DNA from: Isoetes taiwanensis
Taxonomy: Eukaryota; Streptophyta; Lycopodiopsida; Isoetales; Isoetaceae
Reading direction: 5' to 3'
Length of the DNA stretch: 64,000 nt
Assembly (NCBI GenBank): GCA_021234155.1
Contig: JAJEKV010000077.1
Location: 852,784 to 916,783, forward strand
Part shown: in pieces, positions 24,666 to 37,400 of the stretch
Position numbering within the stretch: the first letter of the stretch is position 1
Layout: every line of letters starts with the position of its first letter
Made by a program: the position numbers and the translations under genes
Notes under the pieces: model-generated
The model's database searches: none
What the model was told of the DNA's origin: nothing
Seen by the model: the letters and a program-made list of their open reading frames with translations, nothing else

Positions 24666-25009
24666 CTAACTGCTAGTAACACCTGCTAATAGATCAGTAG
24701 AGGTGACTACTGATCTTTCAGCTCCACTATCAACTATAAATTCATGAACTAGGTTATCAGCGTTGAATGCATCAGATTTAAAAGCTGAAAATATCATACA
24801 GTTCTTTACCTCTTGGTCATTTTCCCCTTCTGCAGTTTCTTGAGTTACGTTTATCCTAGCAGCTCCTCCTCTTCTGCCAGTGTTTCTAGCTCTTCCTCTA
24901 GGAATAAAACCACTTCTTTCTATTTGCGCCTCTACCATGACCCCTTCCCGTAATTTTTGGGGCTGGAACAATTTGTAGACATATGCCTAAAACCTCCACA
25001 ATTAAAGCA
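24666..25009 (-). pseudogene. Copia gag zinc knuckle and aspartic protease
   Basis: A perfect CX2CX4HX4C knuckle (CFNCGGFRHMSTNC) lies at 25009-24968. The protease frame (24971-24666) is offset by one base from it and contains the active-site block FIVDSGAERSVV, so the catalytic Asp-Ser-Gly is present. The frame offset means Gag and protease are not read continuously here. Confidence 0.8.
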
Positions 25010-25881
25010 ACTAATCTCCTTATTCATTTTAGGGCATGGCCTAGCTCGTGACAATAGTAGCATGGCCCTACATTCCTACCACCGTGATGATTCTCCTTGT
25101 CTCCTTGCTCTTTGTTTGACCGGGTGATACAAAATTTCATTACCCTCGCATCATCATCAATGTGTTTTTACCTTCCTCTCGCTTTCAAGCTCGGTCCTCA
25201 CAATTCTTTCTCAGATCATCTCTATCTTTTTTGCCATGTTCCTTATAAAGGTAGGCAACATGGGATATTTTTCAAAGGCTTGGGATATCGCAAGAATCTG
25301 CCATCAATCGAAAGTCCAAAGCTCCACAGATCTAAGTAAAAGAAATATGTTATCCATCTTGAGAAAAAATCAGAACATTTTCCTTCTCTTCATACTTAAG
25401 CATTCTTAACTCTTCATAAGGACATTGAGCCAAGTAAGATGATTTTCTTTTCATATTTGCTGATCAGATATAGCCACATCCGCCGAGGGTTCATTCCTCT
25501 CATCCTTAAAAGAATGCTTGATCCAACTTTACATGAAATAATACTTTTGGCCTCCCTCATTTTTGCACTTGAAGCACTACTTCTCGCTAATTCCAGCCTT
25601 TGAGTCGAGGTGTTTTTTCCGTTTTTCTGCTTCCTGCTTATCTTCCCAAAGAATTTTAAGTTTCTCAAGCTTAATCATAGCCTCTCAGAGTTCCCTTCCT
25701 TCTAGTGGTTTAACAAATTCCTAGAGCCCTTCAGATTTAATACATCTTCCATTTTTTCTTTCCATACTTGAAAGCCCTCGGGCCACCATCAGACACTTCT
25801 ATTGCATTAAGCAAGGATGCTCCCAACCCGCTAAGCATTATTGTAGGGCTCGATAATTAATCGTGAGGTTTTTCTCAAACA
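25010..25881 (-). pseudogene. Copia gag, decayed
   Basis: Near the 5' LTR the minus strand reads WKEKMEDVLNLKG, the usual start region of plant copia Gag (WKxxMEDVL). Pieces follow at 25668-25414 (ending in a MWLYLISKYEKK-type segment), in several frames. Confidence 0.65.
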
Positions 25882-26289
25882 AGATGGATCATCTAATTTA
25901 TTACTTGCTTCTAATTAGGCAAAACTTCCTTGGCAACAATTATAGCTCAAACTTAATCAAATTGCATCATTTACAATATCACAATATCACTGTAACAAAG
26001 AGATTGACCTTTTTTTATATGGCACCGTTGACCATCTGCAAATTCCCGAGAGCCCAAGCGATCACCTCTGCTTTCAAATTATTTGGCCTCTAATCCAGGT
26101 TTCGGCCACGTTTCTTGTGAATTCGGCACACACAATGTATTTCCGATCCTGCCTTATCTTATTTTCCGGCCCTATTCTTATTTTTTTCCTTTTCTTACTA
26201 TTCGACCTTCTTTTTTTCAAGTCCCGATTCCATATATCATATAACCTTCATTGGACATTTACCCATTTATGGCATGATATTCATCTACA
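25882..26289 (-). repeat. 5' LTR of the copia element
   Basis: It ends CTACA next to the duplicated GTGAC (26290-26294). The inner four bases (AGAT) differ from TGTA in the other LTR; otherwise it matches closely. Confidence 0.88.
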
Positions 26290-26445
26290 GTGACAATACT
26301 GGTTCCATTAACAACTTAGTAATGCTAACCATGCATTAATATAAATTTTTCGCCTCTACAAACCTCGCAAGCTCCTTCTGCACTAATATTTGATAATATC
26401 AATGCCCCTGGCGACCCATTATCCGCCGCTAACAACCATTGTCAC

Positions 26446-27188
26446 CATGGAATAAATTACTACTCCTATGTTTTGGTGTAGCCAAAATAGGTTTGGCTAA
26501 ACTACCTTCAAATTGGAGATAGAACTTTCTGAGGCTTGGCTAAACTAGATGATTTTTCTCCATCATAATTTCTTGCCTTTGGCTAAACTTTCACAAAATG
26601 GAGAGGCAAATATTAGCCATTGCAATATGCTAATTTTAAAAAATCCAAGCCTTTGGTTAAAGATATAATGGGAATCAAGATAATGTAGCAAAGTTTACCA
26701 AATTATAATCATTGCTATAACTTCCTTGATATAAAGAAGCAATAAAGGCATAAATTAATACATAAATATGTTCAAAACTCAACAAAAAAAAAAAAAAAAA
26801 AAAAACACACATTGTTCTTTATAGATGTAATCATCTCTTTATTGCTTCAACCGCGTACCTAGAACAAGAAAAATTTAACACAAAAGGAAAAAATTGAACC
26901 CTACTTGGTAATTTCTTAAAGTTCATACAAATCTTGGTGTTAGTTTCTAGGCTAATCCATCCATTTTTTCAAGCCCACTTTTTCTTAGGTTTAGCTATCG
27001 ATGTCCTGATGGAGCCTTCTGGAGGTGGAGGTTCGGCTATTCAACATAGAATCTCACTTGGTCAGCAAAAAATTGGGCTAAAATTTTCTTATTTTTGGCA
27101 TTTTTTCCCATTTACTTTAGCCATTTTTCTTCGCAAAAATGTTGCAAAATAGCTATTTAGCTAACCTTAGCCATTATTTTATTCCATG
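26446..27188. mobile_element. MITE-like element with 11-bp inverted ends
   Basis: CATGGAATAAA at 26446-26456 is mirrored by TTTATTCCATG at 27178-27188, and TGTCAC flanks both sides (26440-26445 and 27190-27195), a possible target duplication. Internally the motif GGCTAAA recurs in both orientations and a run of about 22 adenines lies near 26785. No transposase is encoded. Confidence 0.5.
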
Positions 27189-27195
27189 ATGTCAC

Positions 27196-29340
27196 TTATC
27201 CCGCATTCCGTCACCATAGACTGATTACAGTCAACATGGCCTATTAATCACAACTGCTCGGCAATTGCAACTAACAGTACCCTTGGGAGCGCCTGTAACA
27301 CGATCCTTCTATTCATTTTCTCATTGCCCCTTCAATAGCAACTCTATGAGGCCAACCCTCTGTGTGACAAAACCTTGTTACTTCTTCCCTTTTCAGGATT
27401 AACACTTTTTTTCTCTACTAAACCAATTCAATTCATTTCTATTAAGTTCACTGCAATCCGAGTCAAACAAGATATTGTCCTCCCTACGCTTTCTTCCATT
27501 ACATTGTGTTTTTTCATGGCGGATGTATCACGGCCGTTATTCATGTTAGAATAACAGGGGAATAATGAATCTTTAAAAATCCCAGATTCAAAATCACCAT
27601 ACGTAGTATTCAATCTTTTGAAACCGAATATTCTATATTCCCGGGCGTATTCACATAGAATATGCCCGTGATTACGCTACAAGCCAAAAAGTCGAAAAGG
27701 GCATCCATCGGCCTCTCGCCGAACGTAAAGGGGAAAAAAAACAAGTAAGCATTAACAATCGGCAGCACCTTTGGGCGACGTCGCGGAAGCCGGGCGAAGT
27801 CGGCGAAGTCAGAGAAGTCGGGCCGCATTCGAGGAGACGAAGCTGCTGCAAATGAGTTGCCCTTCAACGCAAATGAAGCTGCATCAATATTGAAGCTGCA
27901 CGGATTGTAGTGAAACTGCACGGATTGTAAGTGCACGACCACTTTTATGGAGATTGCATCTGATATTTCATTCAATCGAGTGCTTCTAAATAAGCATTCC
28001 ATGTGCCATTATTTAGAATAGCATGCCGTTTATATTAGTATTGAGCAAGGACATTGAAAATAGAATAAATACATCTCAAGCTGATTGTCTTTCTCTGCAG
28101 ATTGATGTTTTAGCTCAGAGTTGCTCTTATTTAAGGAATCCTGTAAGATCCGGAAGTGGAATTGATAAGAAGTGCATGCATATGATATGAATGTGATAGC
28201 ATGTTCTTTATATATGTTTGGATGAATGTTCCTCTCTCTATCCCGAGTGACAGTATCACAAACTTTCTAAGTTATTTTCTTCTAGGTGATCTACATTGAA
28301 CTGTGGTGATATAACATGAAGCATCAATCACTTTTAGATGATCACTCCATATTGGAATTTTAATACTATCAGATAAATAACTACTTACTATTGCAGTAGA
28401 AGATTAAACAGTTCTTATAATTAAAAAATAGAGTTTAAGCTGATCAAAATGAGTACAAACATGTTTCTTGTAGAATATCCGAAGGGAATATTCCCGTATT
28501 ATCCGTATGCATATTTTCCGTATTCGTATTCCGTATTCATTTTTGGGGCCCCGTATTCATTTCCGTATGCGTATTATGTCACTGTGGTTTTTTTACGCTA
28601 GTTCATGACATCTCTACAACGGATCATTAAGTGTGTGGTCATAAACTTTGATGGTTGTTTGTGCCTTCTTAATCAATGACATGGACTATTGATATGCATT
28701 GATGTATCTTGCTTTGGCTTTTGGTGATGATTCCACACCGAAATCAAAATATTAGTGCTCTCTTGTGTTGACATTCGCCCGACTAAAATCTTGTGGGGAC
28801 ACTTGCTTACATTAGCTTTTGTCCTCCTTTGCATTTACTTCCTCTATTGTATTAATTCTCTCTTAGTAGGCTTAAAAAAGCACCAAGTTAAAGTCAAAGG
28901 CAAAAGAAAATGCGACTTCCTACTAGTGCTTGAATGCACAAAAGGGTAATGCAACAAAGTGGCCCTTATATTAAGTAATTATGTCCTTGCCATAACTTAA
29001 ATCATATAAACGTCATCAATAGACAGTCGTTCTACACAGATATGCAATAATAATAACCAACAGACCACGCAATGATGCAACGAGATAATAACCAATGACT
29101 GGTGCTCGAATATTCCATTGTTTATTCGAAAATATATTGAGGCGTAACATACGTGTTGATGGTTTGGTTACAACGTCTGCACGCCAAGCTGGGCCTAATT
29201 GAGGAATGAACCTTGCTTCTTCTTCTTCTCTCGAAAAACCAGATGCACAAGCAAGGAGAAGCATAGATGTTACAAGTGCAAATATATGCTAGACAAGCAA
29301 TGGGCCATAAGGGAGAAGACACTTTGGAAACGATGGTTCT
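27196..29340. other. Unassigned repeats and AT-rich DNA
   Basis: No gene recognised. A 130-residue minus-strand frame at 27610-28002 lies in a more CpG-rich patch but shows no domain. Between 28480 and 28570 the motif CCGTATTC recurs several times in altered forms, and GAATATTC-type motifs near 27630 echo it in the opposite sense, which suggests the ends of another degraded element. Confidence 0.4.
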
Positions 29341-29368
29341 AAGTACTCCCTATTTGGGTTGGGCTCCC

Positions 29369-29772
29369 ATGGAAACCCTTCCTATTTTCCATGGAAACCC
29401 TTCCAATTTTCCATGGAAAATAGGAAGGGTTTCCATGGAAACCCTTCCCTTTCATTAAAACCGGGGAAGGGTTTCACGGAAACCCTTCCTATTTTCCATG
29501 GAAACCCTTCCTGGTTTTAATGGAAAATTGGAAGGGTTTCCAATTTGAAAATCGGAAGGGTTTCCTCGGAAAATGGGAAGGGTTTCCATTTTTTATTTTT
29601 TTATTTTTTATTTTTTTTAAGGCGCACGCCGCCATTAATGGTGCACGCTCATAAATATGCACGACACTCAAGAATTTAAATTTTAATTCAAATGGAAACC
29701 CTTCCTATTTTCCAAACCCATGGGAAAATAGGAAGGGTTTCCACAAATGGGGGAAAATAGGAAGGGTTTCCA
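29369..29772. repeat. Foldback cluster of GGAAACCCTTCC and its complement
   Basis: About thirteen copies of GGAAACCCTTCC or GGAAGGGTTTCC, some imperfect, lie within some 400 bases in alternating orientation. The longest uninterrupted arms are around 29390-29445, centred on TTTTCCATGGAAAA, where a long near-perfect hairpin can form. A further cluster lies at 33277-33345. No protein is encoded. Confidence 0.9.
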
Positions 29773-29868
29773 CGTTTCATAAAAAAATTTTAAGGGCGCT
29801 TCTTGCGCTTTGCTCTATTGCATCTCAAAATTTTTAAGGGCGCTTGCACTCTGCCATTGCATTCTCCT

Positions 29869-30160
29869 TATGGATCCGGAGCTTGACGCATTGGAACGAT
29901 GCGAGGATTCTTGGTTCCACCAATAGATTCCTGGAGATTCTACAAAAAGAACTTACATTCTCTAAGATTCTCCTAAATTCTATCAAGGTTTCCTTAGATT
30001 TCCCAAGATCCCTTGAAGATTCTCCTAGATTCTCTAGTATTCCGTAAAGATTTCCTTAGAGTTCCCAATATGCTATGCACGAGATTCTTCGAAATTCCCT
30101 TCCATTTCCCATAAACCTCCAAAATTTCACAAAGATTCCATAAGATTTATTAAGTAGTAG
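29869..30160. repeat. Degenerate AGATTCTC-type short repeat
   Basis: The motifs GATTCT, GATTTCC and AGATTCTCCTA recur at roughly 11-20 base spacing throughout this stretch, starting next to the foldback cluster. It looks like a decayed simple tandem repeat. Confidence 0.6.
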
Positions 30161-30695
30161 TACTCCATCTCAATGTAATACGTGGTGTTCAATCTTTGGA
30201 ACTATATGCTTACATTTTCTCATCCGACATTATTTATACAGAGTTGACAATGTGTAAGCATGGTCGTGATAGTCAATGATAGTTCAATTGTTTGATGTTT
30301 CTTTTTGTATGCCTTAACTTCTAAGCATTTTGTGAATATACTCTTAACAGACAATGATGATTCGCCTAGATTTGTTCTCAACCTAACGTATACCTTCAAC
30401 TTGCTTGTATAGTTCTCACATGATTACCATTTGTAGTTCATCAATTTTTATAAAGGGTTGTCTACAAAGGCTGACTTAGGCTTAAGATTTAGAGCATGTA
30501 ACATCTTCGTTGACCTTTGACAATGAGTGCACTTGGTTCGGGCTTTAAACTTGAGAGATTTAGAACAATGAGTGCACTTGGTTCGGGCTTTAAACTTGAG
30601 CATTCTCATGTTGCTTTTCTCATATAACACTATGCCTCACAATCCTTATTCTTACATAACACTATGCCTCACAATACCAATTGAATAATATTTTA

Positions 30696-30893
30696 CTACA
30701 GTTTGCCTTTATGGCAAAGAAGAAAAGAATAGCTTCTGAATTTGCACATCCATAATATATGTCCCATTGTCTCATATATTTCAACTTGTTCAGAGTTCAT
30801 TGCATTTAGCATATTATTAACTTGCTCTGTATATTCTGTATATGACATGTAATCTAGGAATTTCTCTACTTCTCCTAGTGACTGCCTTTGCAT
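30696..30893 (-). other. Unrecognised open frame, possible exon
   Basis: A 65-residue hydrophilic frame contains GEVEKFLDYMSYTEYTEQ and NNMLNAMNSEQVEIYETM, which looks more protein-like than neighbouring shadows. No partner exons or family were recognised. Confidence 0.2.
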
Positions 30894-30915
30894 CTTCTAA
30901 ATTAATACACTACCT

Positions 30916-30935
30916 AACAAACAAACAAACAAACA
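30916..30935. repeat. AAAC tetranucleotide repeat
   Basis: Five units of AACA/AAAC in a row. Confidence 0.85.
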
Positions 30936-30999
30936 ATAGCCATTTAATGAACTATAACATACCTGCATGAAATAAAACTATTTTCCAGTTCAAGACATA

Positions 31000-33276
31000 A
31001 CTTGCAAATCTAAGGTTTTCATATTTTATAAAGAGGTCAGCACTTCAATTATACACAACTACATGAAATAGAATGATGTTCCAGTTTTTGCCATAACATT
31101 TTAAATTACAATATTTCTTCAAGGAGGACCTGATTGGGCTGCATTTCTTGACTGTCTTCAGAATCTTTCTCAATAATATGGTTGTCTGCTATATGCGTGA
31201 TGCTTACATTGGAAACATTCATACTGCTACCATCCCCAGCAAATAGAACTCATCAAGATACATCAACATAATCCGTTCACCATTTTTTCAAGAAATAGAA
31301 GCCTAAAGCTCAATCGTCATTGAGTGCAGTCATCAAATGACTGGATCGCAGTTGCATTGTCTCCTTCTAAAGCTGTGCTTTGTAACGTGTTTGGCTGGAA
31401 TGCTACCTGTTTTTTAACCTCCAAGCTCCACAATTTTTGCAGAAAGGCGAGCTTCAAGCTTCACAACGCTTGCAAAACGGCAAATGAATGAGTGGTTTCA
31501 GGCAATATTCGCCATTTTTTAGTGGGAGTCTGGCCCAGCATCAGAAAGCTTAGAAGAAGGAACAATTTTGCTCAAAACTTGTCTACTGATCACAGTTGCA
31601 GATCTGCAGCTTGCATGTTTGAACGTCTCTGCTTTCTCCACAGCTATATTAATTCAAATGAATGTCAAAATGTCATAAGCATACACAACCAGTTTAAATC
31701 GAAATTAATATAACCACTGAGTAACTAAAACGTCGTACCATCTTGAAGCGGCGTGCTTACTCGTTGCTTGTTCTGCTGTGGACATCTTCAAATGCAGTTC
31801 TTACCTGCAGCTCCTTCTCTCGTTGATTCCATCACCCGGATGGTGCACATAAATCCCATCTTAAAAAAATAAATAATAAAAGACAATGGAAATGAAAAGC
31901 TCAAAATGCAGAACTAACTGTTTAGTGTTTATGACGGTTATAGAACATATGAGAGATTTGGTAACCTAATTGCCAAAGAGATCTCCAAGCTATCTATGAG
32001 CTAGATACAGCACCAAAACTGAACGAGGTGTAAAAACAAATGTCCCAAATTTAGATCTAATCACAAATTCAAACACACTCCTGTGGGGAAATCGAAAATA
32101 CCTGATAAAGATTCAGACCTGAATCAGAGATCTCTGGACCATTTTCCTACGAAATTACAGTATTATAAGGCTGCACATGCACTTACGGCATCACCTCTCC
32201 TGTGACATGACAGAATATGCTTTTTGAGTATTTAATATCAAATTACGTCCTAAGCACATGATGTCTTGCCATAAGACTTAGGCCAGCATAGATTTGGCCA
32301 TGCCGTTTTAAGCAAAAGACAAAAACATTTTAGATTAAGAAGAAGGAAAAACCCCTACCGTCAAGAATAGCATAAAGTTTGGCGTTGACCGAGAAATTCA
32401 GTTTTGTAGTGACCAAGCTATGTCTTTGTGGTGGCAAACCAATCAATCAACCGCCATAAGCTCAAAAGATATTTGTGCTCACGGAACTCGCGATCCAACA
32501 AACTAGAAATGGGAATGCCATACACGGTGGCGCTTATGGCATTAAGGCCGATTTGGCTCGCGAAAAGCCCATGCCAGACAGGAACTAAGACGCGTCAAAA
32601 AAATTTGCCCTGTTTTCTTAAGGAGAAGCGGCCAATGTGGTCGGATTATTCGTGGCCAGCCGAGCTACGTGCATATTAAGAACTCGCTATATTGTGCATG
32701 CGGAATCATTTTGACCATTTTCATTTGCGTAACACTTGGAATTGAACCAACTCGCCAAAATCTAGATCCATATGATCAAGCAAAGGCCTTATTAACCTTT
32801 TGCTACAAAATTTATAGAAGAATCATGGAGTGTAGGGTTAATATATTTTTTGTATACTTGCAATCTCACCAGAAGCACAAAAACTTCAAGAAATCATGTG
32901 TAGACAAGAAAATAGGTTGTTGCCATGCCATCAAAACCTCATTATCGTCCAAGAAGACAACCACATTTTGGATGGGCTTATAGTCAAGCCATAGCCGGGA
33001 TCGCTGCGACCACGATTGAAGGCGGAAAAAGATTAAAGCGGTTTAGAAGCGGAAAAAATTAAAGCAAGGGCGGAACTCAAGAAACCCTTCCTATACGATT
33101 GTCCTTGATCGACTCTATGCCATTCCTTAATCGCCAATTGCAAAGAAAACTGTCGGAGAGAGAGGTAAGAATAAAAAATTTCTTTCTGGATAAAGCTTTT
33201 CAATAATAGCCGTCCAAATTTAATTCCAAGAATTAATTACGGTGGATATCGCGCACTCCAAAAAATATATATTTTT
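31000..33276. other. AT-rich intergenic DNA
   Basis: Open frames of 70-105 residues (31492-31713, 32428-32679, 32669-32983) show no recognisable domain. No element boundaries could be placed. Confidence 0.45.
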
Positions 33277-33345
33277 ATGGAAACCCTTCCGGATTTTATG
33301 GAAATTTGGAAGGGTTTCCATTTTCAAACTTGGAAGGGTTTCCAT
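33277..33345. repeat. Second, smaller GGAAACCCTTCC foldback cluster
   Basis: One GGAAACCCTTCC followed by two GGAAGGGTTTCC in about 70 bases, the same motif as at 29.4-29.8 kb; a partial copy (GAAACCCTTCC) lies near 33083. Confidence 0.85.
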
Positions 33346-34422
33346 TTTTTTAAAAAATAACCCCAATCGGGCGGAGATAGTGTGAGCAGCTTTGGAAAGG
33401 ACCTATGTGCAAAATAATGCAAATATATTATAATTTAGAAGCAAGCCTGCTAGAGAGAGGCATAGAAAGAGATATTCATCCAAATATTTTAACCCATTAT
33501 GCAACACTATTGGCAGTATTCTATCCCAGAAGCTTGATTGCAGGCCATAATCCAGCAGACCAACAATGCTACATTTTCTTTACCTTGCTCATTTCTACAT
33601 TCGGTTAAAAATGGAAGCTGTAGATCGGGCTGTGCTCCTGGCTTCCTTCAATCCTCCGTCTTAAATATTGTCTCCATGACATCAAGGACTGCGTCTTCTG
33701 CTGCATTTATTGCTGCGCATTTGCTGCTTGCCGGATTGATCTGTACAGCTTTGAGGCCGGACGTTTCTGCTGCAATACCTACTTCGCGCGCTTGGGCAGG
33801 GATCGAAGCAAGCGTTTATTGGTGCCCACTTGCCTCGAATCTAGATCCCTATCGTTTGTTTCAGCCCGGCCGGATTGGTAGTTTTTTTTAGCCCTCATTC
33901 TCCTTTGAGCACAGTCTAAAAAGCCCCATTTTTGTGATTGAACTCGTGCTTTTCTTAAGTCAATGACGCAGGCCATCTGAGTATTTGAAAGTCTTAGATT
34001 GGTGGCATTATATGTTTAGGATTGGGACAAATTTTCTGGTGGGCTCCTTTGAACAGCGGATTTGGAGTGTTGTTCAAGCCGCCCAGATCACGCGTTTCTT
34101 CCCCATGTATTATATTTCTCAATAGGGATGTGATCTGCGATTTGAATTGATTACGTTGACATACTGTTTATTGGGTTGAATATGTAAAGTCGCCTGCTCG
34201 AGGAATGATGAAGATACAAAGAGATCATAGAAACCGGGAAATTTTTATGGCATGTTATAAGGGCTTGGTGATTTCATTTTTATAAATCTAATGCGTTGTG
34301 CCTCTCAAATTCTGATAGAGTGCAGAGGCCCAGACTTCTATGTGGCCTCTTGCAATGGCTTACGTTTTAGAAATGCGGATTTTTGATCTGATCTATAACA
34401 ATTAATAAATATAGATCTCTAG
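33346..34422. other. Upstream region of the ETO1-like gene
   Basis: This should contain the promoter and 5' untranslated region. An open frame at 33538-33891 (117 residues) overlaps minus-strand frames and is not recognised. No TATA element could be assigned with confidence. Confidence 0.4.
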
Positions 34423-37400
34423 ATGAGGGCTCTCTGGTTTCTAGACGGCTGCAGAAGTAGTCAAGTACATGCTGTTACTCTCGAGAAAACACCTGAGCCT
34501 GTATTATGTAGCATACCGGGTAAATCATGCAGAGAACCTGAAGCAGATACAGTTTCCACAGACAGGTAAGGTTTTAAAAAATTGCTGATTTCTGATGAGT
34601 TGCAATTGCACGCCGTTTATTTGTTCTCACTTGGACTCCCAGTTTTTCTTTGAACTCTTAGTTCCTCTTTGAAAATATATTCAGAAATTAGAATAACCTC
34701 AGCTGTTGACCTAAGTCGAATGAAAGAAATGCACTCTTTTTACTCTAGTTTCTGTTTGAGAATATCAATTTTCTTTAATTTTGTGAGCTCATTGCAAATT
34801 ATTTTGTTCCATAGGCAATCCATTTCTGGGCTTGCGGAGCCAACTATTCAACCAGCATATAGGCCTATTGATTATGTACAAACTTTAGCAACAATATATG
34901 GGGAAATTGAAAATTCACAAGACTCCAAGAGGGCAAGCCTGTATCTGGAACAATCATTTATATTTAAAGGCTTAGGGGAGACGAAGCTAGTTCGAAGGAG
35001 TTTAAGGTCTGCAAAACAGCATGCTGCCACTGCCCACGAAAAGCTGGTATATACGGCATGGTTGAAGTATGAGAAACGAGGTGAAGAGGTTGGGAATAAT
35101 GTTTGCACTTATGAACATAGGTTAGACTGCTCAAGAGATCATTGTTCATGTCAAAAGTCGTTAAGTGAGCATTTGTCAAAAGCAGAGGATGACAGCTTTT
35201 TGGAAAATGATATTGTATTTTACATTGATGGGGAGGAAGTTCATTGTAGCAGACAGAAGATAGCTTCTCTTTCTGTACCATTCCATGTTATGTTGAATGG
35301 GAGTTTCGTGGAGTCACGAAAGATGCACATAAATTTCTCCGAGAATGGAATTTCAGCATCTAATATGAGAGCAGTCAGCAAGTTTAGCAAGTCAGGTGAA
35401 CTTGAATGCTTATCCCCAGATGCATTACTTGAACTCCTGATGTTCTCAAACAGATTTTGCTGTGAAACTTTGAAGGATATATGTGACAGAAGATTGTCTG
35501 GTTTGGTACATAATTTACAAGATGCATTGGAGTTTATGGAATATGGTTTGGAAGAAAGATCACCCGCACTTGCATGTGCTTGTCTACAGATTTTCCTTCG
35601 TGAGCTTCCTCAGTCCCTTCATAATCCAGCTGTTGCCAGTCTGCTTTGTCGATCTGATAGCAGAAAGAAATTAGTGGAAGTAGGGCATTCATCATTTGCT
35701 CTATATTGCCTGCTCAGTCAAGCTGCCATTGAAGACAATGTGAAGTTGGAGACGACACTTTTGCTACTTGAACGTTTGGTAGATTGTGCTCAATCACCCA
35801 GGCAAAGAGCACTTGCTTTTCATCAGGTTGGATGTGCAATGCTAACTAGGATGGCTTATGGCGACGCTCAGATCTTTTTTGAGCGTGCAGCTAGGGAAGG
35901 GCACATTTATTCTTTGGCGGGAGTTGCCAGATCAAAATACAAACAAGGTCATTATAGGGCGGCTTATGACGAGATTACAGGTCTTCTATCTTGTTTTGAG
36001 CCAACAGGTTGGATGTACCAGGAGAGATCACTATATTGCCGAAGTAACAAAGAAAGATTGGCAGACTTAAATAAAGCAACAGAACTGGATCCTACCTTAT
36101 CTTATCCTTATAAATACAGGGCTGTGGTTCTTATGGATGAACAGAAAGTACATGCTGCAATAGCAGAAATAAACCGTATCCTAGGCTTCAGAGTTACAAC
36201 AGACTGTTTGGAGCTGCGTGTGCATTTCTGCATTGCGCTGAAAGATTATGCTGCAGCAGTTAGGGATTTGCGTGCCCTGTTGACACTTGATCCATACTAC
36301 TTACTATCCTCTAGTAATGTAGCAGCAGCTCAGCTATTGGGGTTGCTGATACAGCAGGTGGACACTTGGACCAAGGCAGATTGCTGGATGCAATTGTATG
36401 ATCGCTGGTCATCGGTGGATGATATAGGTTCACTGGCCGTTGTTCATCAAATGCTAGAATCTGATCCAAGAAAGGGCTTGCTCTTCTTCAGACAATCTCT
36501 TCTTCTTCTGAGGCAAGTTTTACAGCCACAAAATTACTTGAATGTCTTTAGTTTTGCATTGATGTTAAATTGTTAATTCATGTTTTAAATCCCCACAGGC
36601 TGAATTGTCCAAAAGCAGCCATGCGAAGCTTGCGTTTGGCAAGGGAGCATGCCAATAGTGAGCATGAGAGTATGGTGTATGAGGGATGGATCTTATATGA
36701 CACTGGTCACCGTGAGGAGGCATTAAGAAAGGCAGAAGAATCAATTCGCATTCAGCGATCTTTTGAGGCCTTTTTCTTGAAGGCATATGCATTAGCAGAT
36801 ACTATCTTAGATTTTGCATCGTCACCGAAGGTTATAGAGCTTCTCGAGGAGGCGCTAAAATGTCCTTCAGATGGACTTAGGAAAGGACAGGTACTATGCC
36901 ATAGGTCAATGAATATTAAAGAAAAGCAAAAAGAATATACAACAGAAGTTTGAAATTAAATCATTCAACCACTTTTAAATTTGTAAGGATCTTCTTGCAG
37001 GCTTGGAATAATCTAGGCAGTGTCTTTGTAGACTGCAACAAGTATGACCAGGCTGCAAACTGCTATATGAATGCCCTTAAAATTCGCCACACAAGAGCAC
37101 ATCAAGGCCTTGCTCGTGTTTACAATCTTCAGGGAAATAGAAAGGGAGCCTATGATGAGATGACTAAGCTGATTGAAAAGGCTCGCAACAATGCATCTGC
37201 TTATGAAAAACGATCGGAATATGCTGAAAGGGATATGACATTGGCGGATCTCAGTATGGTCTCGCAACTGGACCCTCTAAGAACTTATCCATACAGATAC
37301 AGGGCTGCAGGCAAGTTTTCTAGGTTGTACTTGTAGGCTTAAAGTGCTGTGCGCTTATAAAGTCTATGCATCCAACATATACAATAATGAGCATTTTTCT

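Larger units (their letters stand above)
21119..26289 (-). mobile_element. Structurally complete Ty1/copia LTR retrotransposon, coding-defective
   Basis: A 5.17-kb element on the minus strand, bounded by 408-bp LTRs (21119-21526 and 25882-26289) and flanked by the 5-bp target duplication GTGAC (21114-21118 and 26290-26294). The LTR ends are TGTAG...CTACA; the inner end of the right LTR is altered over four bases. A purine-rich tract (GAAGGGAAAGA) adjoins the 3' LTR. The domain order is gag, zinc knuckle, protease, integrase, reverse transcriptase, RNase H, as in Ty1/copia. The coding region is split into many frames by shifts and stops. The LTRs differ at about nine positions by eye (roughly 98% identical). 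No standard primer-binding site is visible next to the 5' LTR. Confidence 0.9.

Noticed and set aside
27610-28002. 130-residue minus-strand frame as a gene
   Set aside because: No domain, no homologue recognised, and overlapping repeat-like motifs.
29369-29772. CRISPR-like array
   Set aside because: Repeats are 12 bases, alternate in orientation and have irregular spacing; the window is plant nuclear DNA.
36513-36598. Conventional GT donors for ETO1 intron 2
   Set aside because: The nearest GT (36517) would add CAA and break the phase with the next exon; only the GC donor joins the conserved R and L codons.
37311-37330. Read-through of ETO1 exon 4 into GKFSRLYL and a stop
   Set aside because: The next exon continues the conserved VLMD block exactly in phase from 37310, so the stop lies in the intron.
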